This document shows positions 13,105 through 25,907 of a stretch of 64,000 nt of DNA, piece by piece (within the stretch, counting starts at the first letter, position 1; every line of letters starts with the position of its first letter). The translations under genes and the position numbers were made by a program. Below the pieces are notes generated by a model. That model was not told the origin of the DNA. It saw only the letters and a program-made list of their open reading frames with translations, and ran no database searches. This stretch comes from Yinghuangia soli (GTDB lineage Bacteria; Actinomycetota; Actinomycetes; Streptomycetales; Streptomycetaceae), in the NCBI RefSeq assembly GCF_021502675.1, contig NZ_JAKFHA010000023.1, positions 1 to 64,000 on the forward strand, given 5' to 3'.

Positions 13105-14757
13105 GTGACCCCCGAAGAACTTTCCCAGGCTGTTTTGTCCGCTGTCGGCGCGTCGGTCGAGGCCGGCGAGCTTGCTGTTGCCGTGCCCGAGCAGGTGACG
13201 GTGGAGCGATCCAAGAACCGGGACCACGGGGATTACGCGACGAATGTGGCGTTGCAGCTCGCGAAGCCGGCCGGGAAGCCGCCGCGGGAGGTTGCGGCGC
13301 TGCTGGCCGCCCGGCTGACGCAGGTCGCCGGTGTCGCGAAGGTGGACGTGGCCGGGCCCGGCTTCCTGAACATCACGCTGGACGCGGCGAGCGCCGGTGT
13401 CCTGGCGCGGAGCATCGTCGAGACGGGCGACGCGTACGGCAAGGGCGACAGCCTGCAGGGCCTCAAGATCAATCTTGAGTTCGTTTCCGCGAACCCGACC
13501 GGCCCGATTCATATCGGCGGCGTGCGCTGGGCCGCGGTGGGCGACTCGCTCGGCCGGATCCTGAAGGCGGCCGGCGCCGATGTGAGCACCGAGTACTACA
13601 TCAACGACGCCGGCGTGCAGATCGACAAGTTCGGTTCGTCGCTGCAGGCGGCGGCGAACGGTCGGCCGGTGCCGGAGGACGGGTACGTCGGCGAGTACAT
13701 CAACGACATCGCGCGGGACATCGTGGCCGAGGTGCCGGACGTCCTGGAGAAGAGCGACGAGGAGCAGAAGAAGGTCTTCACGGAGACCGGGCTCAAGCTG
13801 ATGGTCGCCGAGATCCAGCGCTCGATGACCGAGTTCGGTGCGCACTTCGACGTGTGGTTCTCGGAGAAGTCGCTGCACGACTCGGGCGCGGTCGAGAAGG
13901 CCATCGAGCGGCTGCGCGAGCAGGGCCACGTGTACGACGACGGCGGCGCGATCTGGCTGCGCACGACGGACTTCGGCGACGACAAGGACCGGGTGCTCGT
14001 CAAGGGCGACGGCGAGAAGACGTACTTCGCCTCGGACGCCGCGTACTACCTGGACAAGCGCGACCGCGGCAACGAGGTCTGCGTCTACATGCTCGGCGCC
14101 GACCACCACGGCTATGTGGGCCGGCTCAAGGCGATCGTGGCGTGTGCGGGCGACGACCCGGAGCACAACATCGAGGTGCTCATCGGGCAGTTCGTGAAGA
14201 TGCTGCGGGGCGGTGAAGAGGTCCGCATGAGCAAGCGTGCGGGCAACATCATCACGATCGACGACGTGGTCGAGTGGATCGGCGTGGACGCGGCGCGTTA
14301 CTCGCTGGCGCGTTCCTCGACGGACTCGACGATCACGCTCGACATCGACGTGCTGACGAGCGCGACGAACGAGAACCCGGTCTACTACGTGCAGTACGCG
14401 CACACCCGGATGTGCGGTGTCGAGCGCAAGGCCAAGGAACTGGGCATCGTACGCGGCGAGTTCAAGCCCGAGCTGCTCACCACTGAGTGGGAGTCGAACC
14501 TGCTGAGCATGCTCGGCGAGTTCCCCCGCATCGTGGCCAAGGCCGCCGAGCTGCGCGAGCCGCACCACGTGGCCCGGTACCTCGAGGAACTGGCTGGCGT
14601 CTACCACCGGTTCTACGACAACTGCCGCATCATGCCGATGGGCGACGAGCCGGCGACCGACCTGACGTACGCGCGGATGTGGCTGGCGGACGCCGCCCGC
14701 ATCGTGGTGGCGAACGGTCTGGATCTGCTCGGGGTCTCCGCACCGGAGCGGATGTGA
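13105..14757 (+). CDS. argS: Arginyl-tRNA synthetase
   Basis: 550 residues from GTG 13105. It has an N-terminal tRNA-recognition domain (1-110) and a class I catalytic core with FVSANPTGPIHIGG at about 125-140, where the HIGH box reads HIGG. The KMSKS-equivalent is MSKR (about 374). The C-terminal DALR anticodon-binding domain ends with LDLLGVSAPERM. It charges tRNA-Arg in the cytoplasm and needs tRNA for activation, as is usual for this family. Length is normal for actinobacteria. A terminator follows, and lysA is downstream. Confidence 0.97.
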   Translation: MTPEELSQAVLSAVGASVEAGELAVAVPEQVTVERSKNRDHGDYATNVALQLAKPAGKPPREVAALLAARLTQVAGVAKVDVAGPGFLNITLDAASAGVLARSIVETGDAYGKGDSLQGLKINLEFVSANPTGPIHIGGVRWAAVGDSLGRILKAAGADVSTEYYINDAGVQIDKFGSSLQAAANGRPVPEDGYVGEYINDIARDIVAEVPDVLEKSDEEQKKVFTETGLKLMVAEIQRSMTEFGAHFDVWFSEKSLHDSGAVEKAIERLREQGHVYDDGGAIWLRTTDFGDDKDRVLVKGDGEKTYFASDAAYYLDKRDRGNEVCVYMLGADHHGYVGRLKAIVACAGDDPEHNIEVLIGQFVKMLRGGEEVRMSKRAGNIITIDDVVEWIGVDAARYSLARSSTDSTITLDIDVLTSATNENPVYYVQYAHTRMCGVERKAKELGIVRGEFKPELLTTEWESNLLSMLGEFPRIVAKAAELREPHHVARYLEELAGVYHRFYDNCRIMPMGDEPATDLTYARMWLADAARIVVANGLDLLGVSAPERM

Positions 14758-14770
14758 CGGAGTGAACGAG

Positions 14771-14806
14771 CGCGGCGGTCCGGTCCAACCGGCCGCCGCG
14801 ATCGTT
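14771..14806 (+). terminator. Terminator after argS
   Basis: CGCGGCGG (14771-14778) pairs with the CCGCCGCG ending at 14800, extended by CCGG pairing inside, and ATCGTTT follows. It ends the argS transcript. Confidence 0.65.
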
Positions 14807-14810
14807 TATG

Positions 14811-14841
14811 AGGACCGAGGACCGAGGACCGAGGACCGAGG
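14811..14841. repeat. Heptanucleotide tandem repeat (AGGACCG)4
   Basis: AGGACCG is repeated four times from 14811, then decays into GAGGGCTGAGAGCTGAGGG. It is non-coding, between argS and lysA. The remaining gap up to 15096 holds CAGCCGCAGCCAACAC-like short repeats and no gene. Confidence 0.8.
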
Positions 14842-15096
14842 GCTGAGAGCTGAGGGCTGCGGATCTCGGCCTGCGGCCTCCAAGCGCCACCGCGCGATAG
14901 CCAGCCCGTGAGACACCCGGACCAGGATCCGAGACACGTAGGTACGGTCATCTCGTGCACCGGCCCCCGCGCCGGCACGCCCGACACTCGCAGCCGCAGC
15001 CAACACCCGCAGCCGCAGCCACACCCAGCCCCAGACCCACACCACCACCGCCGCGCAGCAGTACGCAGCACACAGCAGCAGGGGAGCGTTCGCACC

Positions 15097-16488
15097 ATGA
15101 GCAGGTCTGCACACCCCGCCGGCCCCCGGCACGCCGACGTCCTGCCTGAGGGCCATGCCCTTCCGGCGCCCGAGGACCTCAACTTCCTCGACCCCAAGGT
15201 GTGGAGCAAGACCACCGAGCGCCGCGCCGCCGACGGTGTCGTGACGGTCGCGGGCCTGGACGTGCGCGAGCTCGCCCAGGAGTTCGGCACCCCGGCGTAC
15301 ATCCTCGACGAGGACGACATCCGGGAGCGCTGCCGCGCCTGGAAGGACGCGTTCGCCGGCTCCGACGTCTTCTACGCCGGCAAGGCCTTCCTGTGCCGCG
15401 CGCTGGTGAAGTGGATCGCCGAGGAGGGCCTCAACCTCGACGTGTGCTCCTCCGGCGAGCTGGCCGTCGCGCTCAGCGCCGGCATGGACCCGGCGCGCAT
15501 CGCGTTCCACGGCAACAACAAGTCGGCCGCCGACATCACCCGCGCCATCGAGGCGGGTGTCGGCCGCATCATCGTCGACTCGTACGAGGAGATCGCGCGC
15601 GTCGCGTTCGCCGCCGAGCGCCACGGCGTGGTCCAGAAGGTCCTGGTCCGCGTCACCGTCGGCGTCGAGGCGCACACCCACGAGTTCATCGCCACCGCGC
15701 ACGAGGACCAGAAGTTCGGCCTGTCCGTCGCGGACGGCAAGGCGGCCGAGGCGGTACGCCGCATCCTCAAGCTCGGCTCGCTCGAACTCCTGGGCCTGCA
15801 CTCGCACATCGGCAGCCAGATCTTCGACACCGCGGGCTTCGAGGTGTCCGCCCGCCGCGTCGTCGCGCTGCTCGCCGCGATCCGCGACGAGCACGGTGTG
15901 CAGCTCCCCGAGATCGACCTCGGCGGCGGCCTCGGCATCGCGTACACGAGTGCCGACGACCCCAAGCAGCCCTCCGACATCGCCCGGGAGCTGGTCGACA
16001 TCGTCAAGCGCGAGTGCGCCGCGGCCGACCTCGACGTGCCGCGCCTGTCCGTCGAGCCGGGCCGCGCGATCGCCGGGCCGAGCACCTTCACGCTGTACGA
16101 GGTCGGCACCGTCAAGCAGCTCGAAGGCCTGCGCACCTACGTGAGCGTCGACGGCGGCATGTCGGACAACATCCGCACCGCGCTGTACGACGCCGAGTAC
16201 GCGGTGTCCCTCGTGTCCCGCGCCAGCGACGCCGAGCCCATGCTCTCGCGCGTGGTCGGCAAGCACTGCGAGTCCGGCGACATCGTGGTCCGCGATGCGT
16301 ACCTGCCCGCCGACCTGGGCCCCGGCGACCTGGTGGCGGTCCCCGCGACCGGTGCCTACTGCCGCTCGATGGCCAGCAACTACAACCACATCACGCGTCC
16401 GCCGGTCGTCGCGGTCAAGGACGGCCAGGCGCGCGTGGTGGTCCGCCGCGAGACCGAGGACGACCTCCTCCGGTTGGACGTCGGCTGA
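15097..16488 (+). CDS. lysA: Diaminopimelate decarboxylase
   Basis: 463 residues from ATG 15097, with GGGGAGCG upstream. It is a PLP-dependent alanine-racemase-fold enzyme that makes L-lysine from meso-diaminopimelate, the last step of the pathway. The PLP lysine is in YAGKAFLC (about Lys94). Other signatures are [10 protein letters not shown] (about 230), the Gly-rich [16 protein letters not shown] and the C-terminal [13 protein letters not shown]. It lies just upstream of hom/thrC in the aspartate-family cluster. The following gap (16489-16748) contains a very stable hairpin, so hom may have its own promoter. Confidence 0.96.
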   Translation: MSRSAHPAGPRHADVLPEGHALPAPEDLNFLDPKVWSKTTERRAADGVVTVAGLDVRELAQEFGTPAYILDEDDIRERCRAWKDAFAGSDVFYAGKAFLCRALVKWIAEEGLNLDVCSSGELAVALSAGMDPARIAFHGNNKSAADITRAIEAGVGRIIVDSYEEIARVAFAAERHGVVQKVLVRVTVGVEAHTHEFIATAHEDQKFGLSVADGKAAEAVRRILKLGSLELLGLHSHIGSQIFDTAGFEVSARRVVALLAAIRDEHGVQLPEIDLGGGLGIAYTSADDPKQPSDIARELVDIVKRECAAADLDVPRLSVEPGRAIAGPSTFTLYEVGTVKQLEGLRTYVSVDGGMSDNIRTALYDAEYAVSLVSRASDAEPMLSRVVGKHCESGDIVVRDAYLPADLGPGDLVAVPATGAYCRSMASNYNHITRPPVVAVKDGQARVVVRRETEDDLLRLDVG

Positions 16489-16535
16489 GCAAGGGAACCC
16501 TGGAGGGCACCCCGAATAAGCCCGGCGCGACCGCA

Positions 16536-16561
16536 GACGCAGGGCCGCAAGGCCCTGCGTC
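16536..16561 (+). terminator. Stable hairpin after lysA
   Basis: GACGCAGGGCC (16536-16546) pairs perfectly with GGCCCTGCGTC (16551-16561) around a GCAA tetraloop. There is no T-run, as is common in high-GC actinobacteria. It lies 48 bp after the lysA stop. Confidence 0.65.
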
Positions 16562-16748
16562 CCGGAAAATCTCGCGCCGCGACCCGGTCTATTCCGCAAG
16601 AATTCCCGTCTCGGATCCTGGACGGGCGTGGGATTGCCGGATGATCCCGGCGACACTGGCCGGGACCGGCACCGCCGCATCGTGCGGGCGCCGGCGAGGC
16701 AGAGGCACAGCACAGGCAAACGAAGAAGTCCTGATGAAGCGAGGTCGG

Positions 16749-18041
16749 ATGATGCGTACGCAGCCGCTCAAGGTGGCGCTGCTCGGTTGTGGTGTGGTGG
16801 GTTCCGAAGTGGCCCGCATCATGACGACGCACGCCACGGACCTCGCCGCCCGCATCGGCGCCCCTGTCGAGCTTGCCGGTGTCGCGGTACGCCGCGCCGG
16901 CCGCGACCGCGCGGGCATCGACCCCGCCCTGGTCACCACGGATGCCGAGGGGCTGCTGAAACGCGGCGACATCGACGTCGTCGTCGAGGTCATCGGCGGC
17001 ATCGAGCCGGCCCGCGCGCACATCCTGACGGCGATGGAGCACGGCGCCTCCGTCGTGTCCGCCAACAAGGCGCTGCTCGCCGAGGACGGCGCGACCCTGC
17101 ACGCCGCGGCCGCCAAGCACGGCGTCGACCTCTACTACGAGGCCGCGGTGGCCGGCGCGATCCCGCTGCTGCGCCCGCTGCGCGAGTCCCTCGCAGGCGA
17201 CAAGGTCAACCGGGTCCTGGGCATCGTCAACGGCACCACGAACTTCATCCTGGACCGGATGGACTCGACCGGCGCCGGCTTCGCCGAGGCGCTCGACGAG
17301 GCCACCCAGCTCGGGTACGCCGAGGCCGACCCGACTGCCGACATCGAGGGCTTCGACGCGGCCGCCAAGGCCGCGATCCTGGCCGGCCTGGCCTTCCACA
17401 CGCGCGTGACCGCCGCGGACGTCTACCGCGAGGGCATCACCGAGGTCACCGCCGCCGACGTGGCCAGCGCGAAGAGCATGGACAGCGTGGTCAAGCTGCT
17501 GGCGATCTGCGAGCGCAGCGCGGACGGCACCTCGGTCAGCGCCCGCGTGCACCCGGCGATGATCCCGCGGTCGCACCCGCTGGCGTCGGTGCGCGAGGCG
17601 TACAACGCGGTCTTCGTGGAGTCCGAGGCGGCCGGCAGCCTGATGTTCTACGGCCCCGGCGCGGGCGGCGCCCCGACCGCGAGCGCGGTGCTGGGCGACC
17701 TGGTCGCGGTATGCCGCAACAAGCTGTCCGGGACGACCGGCCCGGGGGAGTCCGCGTACGCGAACCTCGACGTGCGCCCGGTGGGCCAGGCGGTCACCCG
17801 CTACCACCTCAACCTCGACGTGGCCGACAAGCCCGGCGTGCTGGCCCAGGTGGCGGCCGTCTTCGCCAAGCACGATGTGTCGATCGACACCGTGCGGCAG
17901 CAGGGCCGCGACGGTGATGCGACACTCGTGATCGTCACGCACAGCGCCACCGACGCCGCCCTGTCGGCCACCGTGGACGAACTGCGCGGGCTGGAAATCG
18001 TCCGCGACATCGCCGGCATCATGCGGGTGGAAGGGGAATGA
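16749..18041 (+). CDS. hom: Homoserine dehydrogenase
   Basis: 430 residues from ATG 16749 (MMRTQPLKV...), with GAGG just upstream; ATG 16734 would add five residues. The NAD(P)-binding motif is [10 protein letters not shown] (about 9-18), and the catalytic core includes [25 protein letters not shown] and [15 protein letters not shown]. The C-terminal ACT domain (about 352-430, [16 protein letters not shown]) should give feedback inhibition by threonine. It reduces aspartate semialdehyde to homoserine. It overlaps thrC by 4 bp. Confidence 0.96.
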   Translation: MMRTQPLKVALLGCGVVGSEVARIMTTHATDLAARIGAPVELAGVAVRRAGRDRAGIDPALVTTDAEGLLKRGDIDVVVEVIGGIEPARAHILTAMEHGASVVSANKALLAEDGATLHAAAAKHGVDLYYEAAVAGAIPLLRPLRESLAGDKVNRVLGIVNGTTNFILDRMDSTGAGFAEALDEATQLGYAEADPTADIEGFDAAAKAAILAGLAFHTRVTAADVYREGITEVTAADVASAKSMDSVVKLLAICERSADGTSVSARVHPAMIPRSHPLASVREAYNAVFVESEAAGSLMFYGPGAGGAPTASAVLGDLVAVCRNKLSGTTGPGESAYANLDVRPVGQAVTRYHLNLDVADKPGVLAQVAAVFAKHDVSIDTVRQQGRDGDATLVIVTHSATDAALSATVDELRGLEIVRDIAGIMRVEGE

Positions 18042-19153
18042 CCATCGTGAGCGCGGAGAACAGCGCGGCGAGCGACGCCGCACGCGCCGGACAGACCCGC
18101 CAGTGGCGCGGGGTCATCGAGGAGTACCGGGACCGGCTGCCGGTCACCGCGTCGACTCCCGTGGTCACGCTCCGTGAAGGCGGCACGCCGCTCGTCCCGG
18201 CCCAGGTGCTCTCCGAGCGCACCGGCTGCGAGGTGCACCTCAAGGTCGAGGGCGCCAACCCCACCGGGTCCTTCAAGGACCGCGGCATGACGATGGCGAT
18301 CTCGCACGCCAAGCAGGAAGGCGCGCAGGCGGTCATCTGCGCGTCGACCGGCAACACCAGTGCCTCGGCCGCGGCGTACGCGGTGCGCGCGGGCATGGTG
18401 TGCGCGGTGCTCGTGCCGTCCGGCAAGATCGCGCTGGGCAAGATGGGCCAGGCCCTCGTGCACGGCGCGCGCATCCTGCAGGTCGACGGCAACTTCGACG
18501 ACTGCCTCACGCTGGCCCGCGACCTGGCCGACAAGTACCCGGTGGCGCTGGTCAATTCGGTCAACCCGGTGCGCATCGAGGGCCAGAAGACCGCGGCGTT
18601 CGAGATCGTCGACATGCTCGGCGACGCGCCCGACATCCACGTGCTGCCGGTCGGCAACGCGGGCAACATCACCGCCTACTGGCGCGGCTACAACGAGTAC
18701 GCCGCGGACGGCCTCGCGCAGCGCCGCCCGCGCATGTGGGGCTACCAGGCGGCCGGTTCGGCCCCGATCGTGAACGGCGCCCCCGTCACGTCGCCGCAGA
18801 CGATCGCCACCGCGATCCGCATCGGCAACCCCGCGTCGTGGGACTTCGCACTCGCCGCGCGCGACGAGTCCGGCGGCCACATCGACTCCGTGACTGACCG
18901 TCAGATCCTTTCTGCGTACCGCCTGTTGGCCTCGCAGGAGGGTGTGTTCGTGGAGCCGTCGTCGGCGGCCAGCGTCGCCGGTCTGCTCAAGGCCGCCGAG
19001 CTCGGCCTGGTCGACCCGGGGCAGCGCATCGTGTGCACCGTCACCGGCAACGGCCTGAAGGACCCGGACTGGGCGGTGGCCGGTGCGCCCAAGCCCGTCG
19101 TGGTCCCGGTCGACGCCGGCGCGGCCGCCGCGCAGCTCGGCCTCGACGGCTGA
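18038..19153 (+). CDS. thrC: Threonine synthase
   Basis: 371 residues from ATG 18038 (GGAAGGGGA upstream), coupled to hom by an ATGA overlap. It is a fold-type II PLP enzyme converting phosphohomoserine to threonine. The PLP lysine is in TGSFKDRGM (about 82), the phosphate loop is [12 protein letters not shown], and [14 protein letters not shown] is also typical. Of the two threonine synthase classes, this is the shorter bacterial/archaeal kind. A perfect 15-bp hairpin lies 42 bp after its stop, before thrB. Confidence 0.96.
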   Translation: MTIVSAENSAASDAARAGQTRQWRGVIEEYRDRLPVTASTPVVTLREGGTPLVPAQVLSERTGCEVHLKVEGANPTGSFKDRGMTMAISHAKQEGAQAVICASTGNTSASAAAYAVRAGMVCAVLVPSGKIALGKMGQALVHGARILQVDGNFDDCLTLARDLADKYPVALVNSVNPVRIEGQKTAAFEIVDMLGDAPDIHVLPVGNAGNITAYWRGYNEYAADGLAQRRPRMWGYQAAGSAPIVNGAPVTSPQTIATAIRIGNPASWDFALAARDESGGHIDSVTDRQILSAYRLLASQEGVFVEPSSAASVAGLLKAAELGLVDPGQRIVCTVTGNGLKDPDWAVAGAPKPVVVPVDAGAAAAQLGLDG

Positions 19154-19195
19154 CCGACCGCTGGTTTCCGGCCACTGCGCCGGAGCGAGTACGAC

Positions 19196-19235
19196 GGGCG
19201 AGGGGTACGCAGAGCCATCCGCGTACCCCTCGCCC
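19196..19235 (+). terminator. Terminator between thrC and thrB
   Basis: GGGCGAGGGGTACGC (19196-19210) pairs perfectly with GCGTACCCCTCGCCC (19221-19235). A stem of this length after thrC suggests that thrB (19540) needs its own promoter or readthrough. The rest of the 386-bp gap holds a weak TACGCT -10-like box at 19371-19376 and no gene. Confidence 0.75.
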
Positions 19236-19539
19236 GCACCCGGGCCCGCCCGGCGGCCCCACGAGGGCCGGCGGCCCGGTGGCCCGGCCCCGCAAATGGT
19301 CGATACGGCGACTCGGCGCGAAATCGAGAATCTCTCGGGCGCGGCGTCCCGGTCCACCAGGTCCTTTCGCTACGCTGAAGCCCTGACGCGGCCATGCGAC
19401 CTGCCCACAGGTCCGCGCCCGTCTCATCTGCCGTTCCCCAGTGCCCGGCATGGCCGACCGTTCGCCATGCCGCTCGAAGGTGCCCCAAGCCCTCGAAGGC
19501 GCGAGCGGGGGACTCCACGAGGAGGAGTGTCCGCAGCCG

Positions 19540-20454
19540 ATGGCCGGTCCTGCTTTCCGCGCCGCCCCCGTCCGGGTGCGCGTTCCCGCGACAAGTGCCA
19601 ACCTGGGTCCCGGATTCGACGCCTTCGGGCTCGCGCTCGGGCTGTACGACGACGTCGTCGTACGCGTCGCCGACCAGGGGCTCTCGATCGACATCGCGGG
19701 CGAGGGCGCCGACAATCTGGCGCGCGACGAGAACCACCTCGTCGTCCGCGCCCTGCACGCCACTTTCGAGGCGCTGGGCGGCCGTCCGCCCGGGCTCGAG
19801 ATCGTGTGCGCCAACCGCATCCCGCACGGCCGCGGCCTGGGTTCGTCGGCGGCCGCGATCTGCGCGGGCGTGGTGGCGGCCCGCGCGCTGACGATAGGTG
19901 GCGCCGAGCGCCTCGACGACGCCGCGGCCCTGCGCGTCGCGACCGCGCTCGAAGGCCACCCGGACAACGTCGCGGCTTGCCTGTACGGCGGGTTCACCAC
20001 CGCGTGGACCGACGAGGACGGCCCGCACGCGGTCCGCTCGATGCCGCACTCCGACGTGGCGCCGGTGGTCTTCGTGCCGGCCACCCCGCTCTCCACCGAG
20101 GTCGCCCGCGGCCTGCTGCCCTCCCACGTGCCGCACGCCGAGGCCGCGATCAACGCCGGCCGCGCCGCACTCCTGGTGACCGCGCTGACCGCGCGCCCGG
20201 ACCTGCTGCTGCCCGCCACCGAGGACCGGCTGCACCAGGACTACCGCGCCAAGGCGATGGCGCCGAGCGCCGAGCTGGTCGGCAAACTCCGAGGTCAGGG
20301 CCATGCCGCGGTGATCTCCGGGGCGGGCCCCACGGTGCTCGCGCTGGTCACCGCCGAACGGGTGGACGACGTGATCGGGGCGGCGGGCGCCGAATGGGCG
20401 GCCACCCGGCTCGATGTCGACGCGGATGGGGCAGGCGTCCTCCCGCTCGGGTAA
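19540..20454 (+). CDS. thrB: Homoserine kinase
   Basis: 304 residues. ATG 19540 ([13 protein letters not shown]...) matches the usual Streptomyces N-terminus. AGGAGG lies at 19520-19525, a longer spacing than normal. GHMP-kinase signatures are [15 protein letters not shown] at the N-terminus, the ATP-binding [12 protein letters not shown] (about 95-106) and the C-terminal [12 protein letters not shown]. It phosphorylates homoserine for threonine synthase. It lies in the hom-thrC-thrB order, but with a terminator hairpin between thrC and thrB. Confidence 0.95.
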   Translation: MAGPAFRAAPVRVRVPATSANLGPGFDAFGLALGLYDDVVVRVADQGLSIDIAGEGADNLARDENHLVVRALHATFEALGGRPPGLEIVCANRIPHGRGLGSSAAAICAGVVAARALTIGGAERLDDAAALRVATALEGHPDNVAACLYGGFTTAWTDEDGPHAVRSMPHSDVAPVVFVPATPLSTEVARGLLPSHVPHAEAAINAGRAALLVTALTARPDLLLPATEDRLHQDYRAKAMAPSAELVGKLRGQGHAAVISGAGPTVLALVTAERVDDVIGAAGAEWAATRLDVDADGAGVLPLG

Positions 20455-21016
20455 CCCACGGGATGGTTGCTCGTTGGCAGGGGGCCGTACCACGCGACGT
20501 CCCTCGCGACGGACTCACCCGCGTGAGCCTGCACACCAGCCGATATCAGCCGACACAGGCCGACACACCGACTCGGAGGCGTCACGGGGTGGGGGAATGT
20601 CGTGCGGGTCCGGTAGTGTTAATGTCACCACCGCACCAGGAGTCCAGCCCTCATCGGGCCGGGCCGGTTCGGTGCCCCCGATCGGTGCATCGGTGTCGTT
20701 CTCCGTGGCCATGGTCCTACGGGAGCTCCCCCTCCTGCCTGTCCCTCGTGACGAAACATGGCTCCCCGAAGACGTGCGACGCCCTCCCGGCGCCGTACCG
20801 CATGTATTTCCCGGGGCCCCGAGGACGAGCCACTCCCGCATCATCGTGAGCCCGATCCCGACCGTGCCGGACGCAGTTTCGTTCGTTTCCCGCCGTCAGG
20901 CGGACCACCGCACCGGATCCGTACCCGGACCACCAGGGCCCGGGACCCGGGCCGGACAGCACAACCGGTCGCCGAGCCGTATCAAGGCCGACGCCCGCTC
21001 CAGGGAAGGACCCTTC
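20455..21016 (+). promoter_or_regulatory. Long upstream region / putative rho leader
   Basis: 562 bp lie between thrB and the rho start. GGTAGTGTTAATGT at 20612-20625 contains a good -10-like TAGTGT (20614-20619) but no clear -35. This would leave a leader of nearly 400 nt, and long leaders upstream of rho often mediate autogenous attenuation. I see no convincing small gene inside. The promoter is tentative. Confidence 0.4.
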
Positions 21017-23071
<2,055 letters not shown>

Positions 23072-23087
23072 CGGGTGTGACTCCGGC

Positions 23088-23127
23088 GAGGGCCCTGCCG
23101 ACCGCTTCGCGCGGCGGCGGGGCCCTC
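23088..23127 (+). terminator. Hairpin after rho
   Basis: GAGGGCCC (23088-23095) pairs with GGGCCCTC (23120-23127), with further TGCCG/CGGCG pairing inside. It lies 17 bp after the rho stop. Confidence 0.55.
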
Positions 23128-23298
23128 CCGCATGTGCGGGCGGCTGCACCGCACCGGTCCCGTACCGCACCGGTACCGGACCCGATTTTGGCCGGACCGC
23201 CCCGGCCTGGCAGACTGGTACGTCGGCCCCGGTTCACGTCCGCCCCTCACTCGTACGGTGGCGACCCGGTGCCCTCCCGATTCGTCAAGGAGACTCCT

Positions 23299-23523
23299 GT
23301 GAAGCCCGAGATCCACCCGGAGTACGTGGAGACCGTCGTCTCTTGCACCTGCGGTGCCACGTTCACCACCCGCAGCACCGCCACGAGCGGCAAGATCAGC
23401 GCCGACGTGTGCTCGCAGTGCCACCCGTTCTACACGGGCAAGCAGAAGATCCTCGACACCGGCGGCCGCGTCGCCCGCTTCGAGAAGCGCTTCGGCAAGA
23501 CGCCGGTCGGCGGCAACAAGTAG
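23299..23523 (+). CDS. rpmE: 50S ribosomal protein L31 (zinc-binding type)
   Basis: 74 residues from GTG 23299 with AAGGAGA upstream. The metal-binding CxC (CTCG) and CxxC ([12 protein letters not shown]) motifs show the zinc-containing (C+) form. The C-terminal RFEKRFGK is typical. It bridges the 50S and 30S subunits. No Zur-type palindrome is evident in front of it. The gene is monocistronic by sequence, with a terminator directly after. Confidence 0.96.
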   Translation: MKPEIHPEYVETVVSCTCGATFTTRSTATSGKISADVCSQCHPFYTGKQKILDTGGRVARFEKRFGKTPVGGNK

Positions 23524-23533
23524 CGACCTTCGG

Positions 23534-23584
23534 CGCCGGAGGGGAGCGCAGGGCTCTTGCGAGCCCTGCCCGTCCCCTCCGGCG
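23534..23584 (+). terminator. Terminator after rpmE
   Basis: CGCCGGAGGGGA (23534-23545) pairs with TCCCCTCCGGCG (23573-23584), with an inner GCAGGGCTC/GAGCCCTGC stem, followed by TCGTTCGTTTG. Confidence 0.8.
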
Positions 23585-23702
23585 TCGTTCGTTTGTCCGC
23601 GCTTCCCCGGGCGGACTCCGCACACTGTCCTGCTTGTTCCACCTTGTCCGGCTTGCCCCGCATGCGCTGTTGCGCCGCGCGATCCACTGACAGGAGCCCC
23701 TC

Positions 23703-24776
23703 GTGTTCGAGGCGATGGACGAACTGCTCGCCGAGCACGCCGATCTGGAACGCCAGCTCGCCGACCCGCAGGTCCACGCCGACCAGGCGCGGGCCCGGAG
23801 CCTGGGTCGCCGGTATGCCGAGCTGAGCCCCATCGTCGAGACGCACCGGGCCTGGCTGCAGGCCGGCGACGACATCGCCGCGGCCCGCGAACTCGCCGCC
23901 GAGGACCCCGACTTCGCCGCCGAGGCGGTCGAGCAGGAGGCCCGCCGCGAGGAACTCGCCGAGAAGCTCCGGCACCTGCTCGTACCGCGCGACCCCGCGG
24001 ACGACAAGGACGTCATCCTGGAGATCAAGGCCGGCGAGGGCGGCGACGAGTCCGCGCTGTTCGCCGGCGACCTGCTGCGCATGTACCTGCGGTACGCCGA
24101 ACGGGCCGGCTGGAAGACCGAGATCATCGACGCCAACGAGTCCGACCTCGGCGGCTACAAGGACGTCTCGGTGGCGGTCAAGGCCAAGGGCACCCCGGCG
24201 CCCGGCGAGGGCGTCTTCGCCCGCCTCAAGTTCGAGGGCGGCGTGCACCGCGTGCAGCGCGTCCCGGCCACCGAGTCGCAGGGCCGCATCCACACCTCCG
24301 CGGCCGGCGTCCTGGTGCTGCCCGAGGCCGAGGACGTCGACGTCGAGATCAACCCGAACGATCTGCGCATCGACGTCTACCGCTCGTCCGGCCCCGGCGG
24401 CCAGTCGGTCAACACCACCGACTCCGCGGTCCGCATCACGCACCTGCCCACCGGCGTGGTCGCCTCGTGCCAGAACGAGAAGAGCCAGCTGCAGAACAAG
24501 GAGCAGGCGATGCGCATCCTGCGCTCCCGGCTGCTCGCCGCGGCGCAGGAGGAGGCCGAGAAGGAGGCCGCCGACCAGCGCCGCAGCCAGGTGCGCACGG
24601 TCGACCGCTCGGAGCGGATCCGCACGTACAACTTCCCGGAGAACCGGATTTCCGACCACCGGGTGGGCTACAAGGCCTACAACCTGGACCAGGTGCTCGA
24701 CGGGGACATCGACGCGGTCGTCCAGGCCTGCGTGGACGCCGACATGGCCGCCAGACTGGCCCACAGCAACGGCTGA
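23703..24776 (+). CDS. prfA: Peptide chain release factor 1
   Basis: 357 residues from GTG 23703 (GGAGCCCC upstream). The anticodon-mimic tripeptide PAT is at 188-190, reading UAA and UAG. GGQ at 232-234 ([10 protein letters not shown]) triggers peptidyl-tRNA hydrolysis. The N-terminal coiled region and the C-terminal tail are of normal length. prmC, which methylates the Gln of GGQ, follows at 24932, as in many bacteria. The 155-bp gap between them shows no hairpin, so co-transcription is likely. Confidence 0.97.
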   Translation: MFEAMDELLAEHADLERQLADPQVHADQARARSLGRRYAELSPIVETHRAWLQAGDDIAAARELAAEDPDFAAEAVEQEARREELAEKLRHLLVPRDPADDKDVILEIKAGEGGDESALFAGDLLRMYLRYAERAGWKTEIIDANESDLGGYKDVSVAVKAKGTPAPGEGVFARLKFEGGVHRVQRVPATESQGRIHTSAAGVLVLPEAEDVDVEINPNDLRIDVYRSSGPGGQSVNTTDSAVRITHLPTGVVASCQNEKSQLQNKEQAMRILRSRLLAAAQEEAEKEAADQRRSQVRTVDRSERIRTYNFPENRISDHRVGYKAYNLDQVLDGDIDAVVQACVDADMAARLAHSNG

Positions 24777-24931
24777 CCGCGGCCGGCCCCAGGGCCCCGC
24801 GGCACTGCCACACAGCACGCCCACACAGCACGCCCCACACGGCGCCCCGCATCCGGGGACCGGGACCGCAGCACCGGCCCCGGACCCGGCCCGGGAGGCC
24901 AGGGACGCACGGGACCTGCGGACGGAGAAAG

Positions 24932-25777
24932 ATGAACCTGCTGCTCGCCGAGGTGGCGCAGGCCACCCTGCGGCTGGCCGATGCGGGCGTGCCCTCGCCG
25001 CGCTTCGACGCCGAGGAGCTCGCCGCTTATGTGCACGGCGTGAAGCGGGGCGAGCTGCATTCGGTCGCGGACGGCGACTTCGACGCGCGCTTCTGGGAGG
25101 CGGTGGCCCGCCGCGAGGCCCGCGAACCGCTCCAGCACATCACCGGCCGCGCGTTCTTCCGCTACCTCGAACTCGAGGTCGGCCCGGGCGTGTTCGTACC
25201 CCGCCCGGAGACCGAGGTGGTGGTCGGCTGGGCCATAGAGGCGCTGCGCGCCATGGACGTCGCCGAGCCGCTGGTCGTCGACCTGTGCACCGGCTCCGGC
25301 GCGATCGCGCTCGCGGTCGCCCAGGAGGTGCCGCGCTCCGTGGTGCACGCCGTCGAGCTGGACGAGCGGGCCTTCGGGTACGCCGAGCGCAACGCCGCCG
25401 GGTCCCGCGTCAACCTGCACCAGGGCGACGCCCTGGCCGCGCTGCCGCACCTCAACGGCACCGTCGACCTGGTGATCAGCAACCCGCCGTACATCCCGCT
25501 CGAGGAGTGGGAGAACGTCGCCCCCGAGGCCCGCGACCACGACCCCGAGATGGCGCTGTTCTCCGGCCAGGACGGCCTGGACGTGATCCGCGGCCTGTCC
25601 CGGACCGCGTACCGGCTGCTGCGCCCGGGCGGCCTCGTGGTGGTCGAGCACGCCGACACCCAGGGCGGCACCGTGCCGTGGATCTTCAACGAGGAATCCG
25701 GCTGGGTCGACGCCGCCGACCACCGGGACCTCAACAACCGCCCCCGGTTCACCACGGCTCGGAAAGAGGGAGCCTGA
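24932..25777 (+). CDS. prmC: Release factor glutamine methyltransferase
   Basis: 281 residues from ATG 24932 (GGAGAAAG upstream). The N-terminal helical substrate domain carries the conserved LQHITGRAFFR. The Rossmann SAM site is VVDLCTGSGAIALAV (about 110-124), and the catalytic NPPY lies at 184-187 (VISNPPYIPLEEW). It N5-methylates the glutamine in the GGQ motif of release factors. Position after prfA supports the assignment. Confidence 0.95.
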   Translation: MNLLLAEVAQATLRLADAGVPSPRFDAEELAAYVHGVKRGELHSVADGDFDARFWEAVARREAREPLQHITGRAFFRYLELEVGPGVFVPRPETEVVVGWAIEALRAMDVAEPLVVDLCTGSGAIALAVAQEVPRSVVHAVELDERAFGYAERNAAGSRVNLHQGDALAALPHLNGTVDLVISNPPYIPLEEWENVAPEARDHDPEMALFSGQDGLDVIRGLSRTAYRLLRPGGLVVVEHADTQGGTVPWIFNEESGWVDAADHRDLNNRPRFTTARKEGA

Positions 25778-25907
25778 TGCGCGGCGGGTGCCCGGGGGCG
25801 CGCCCCGGGGTCGCACGGACCGTACCGACCGCACAGCCTGCCCGGCTTGCGGGGATGGCAGGGATCGCACCGGCACCGACCGCAGACCGTCTGGAAGGAC
25901 AGCCCCG

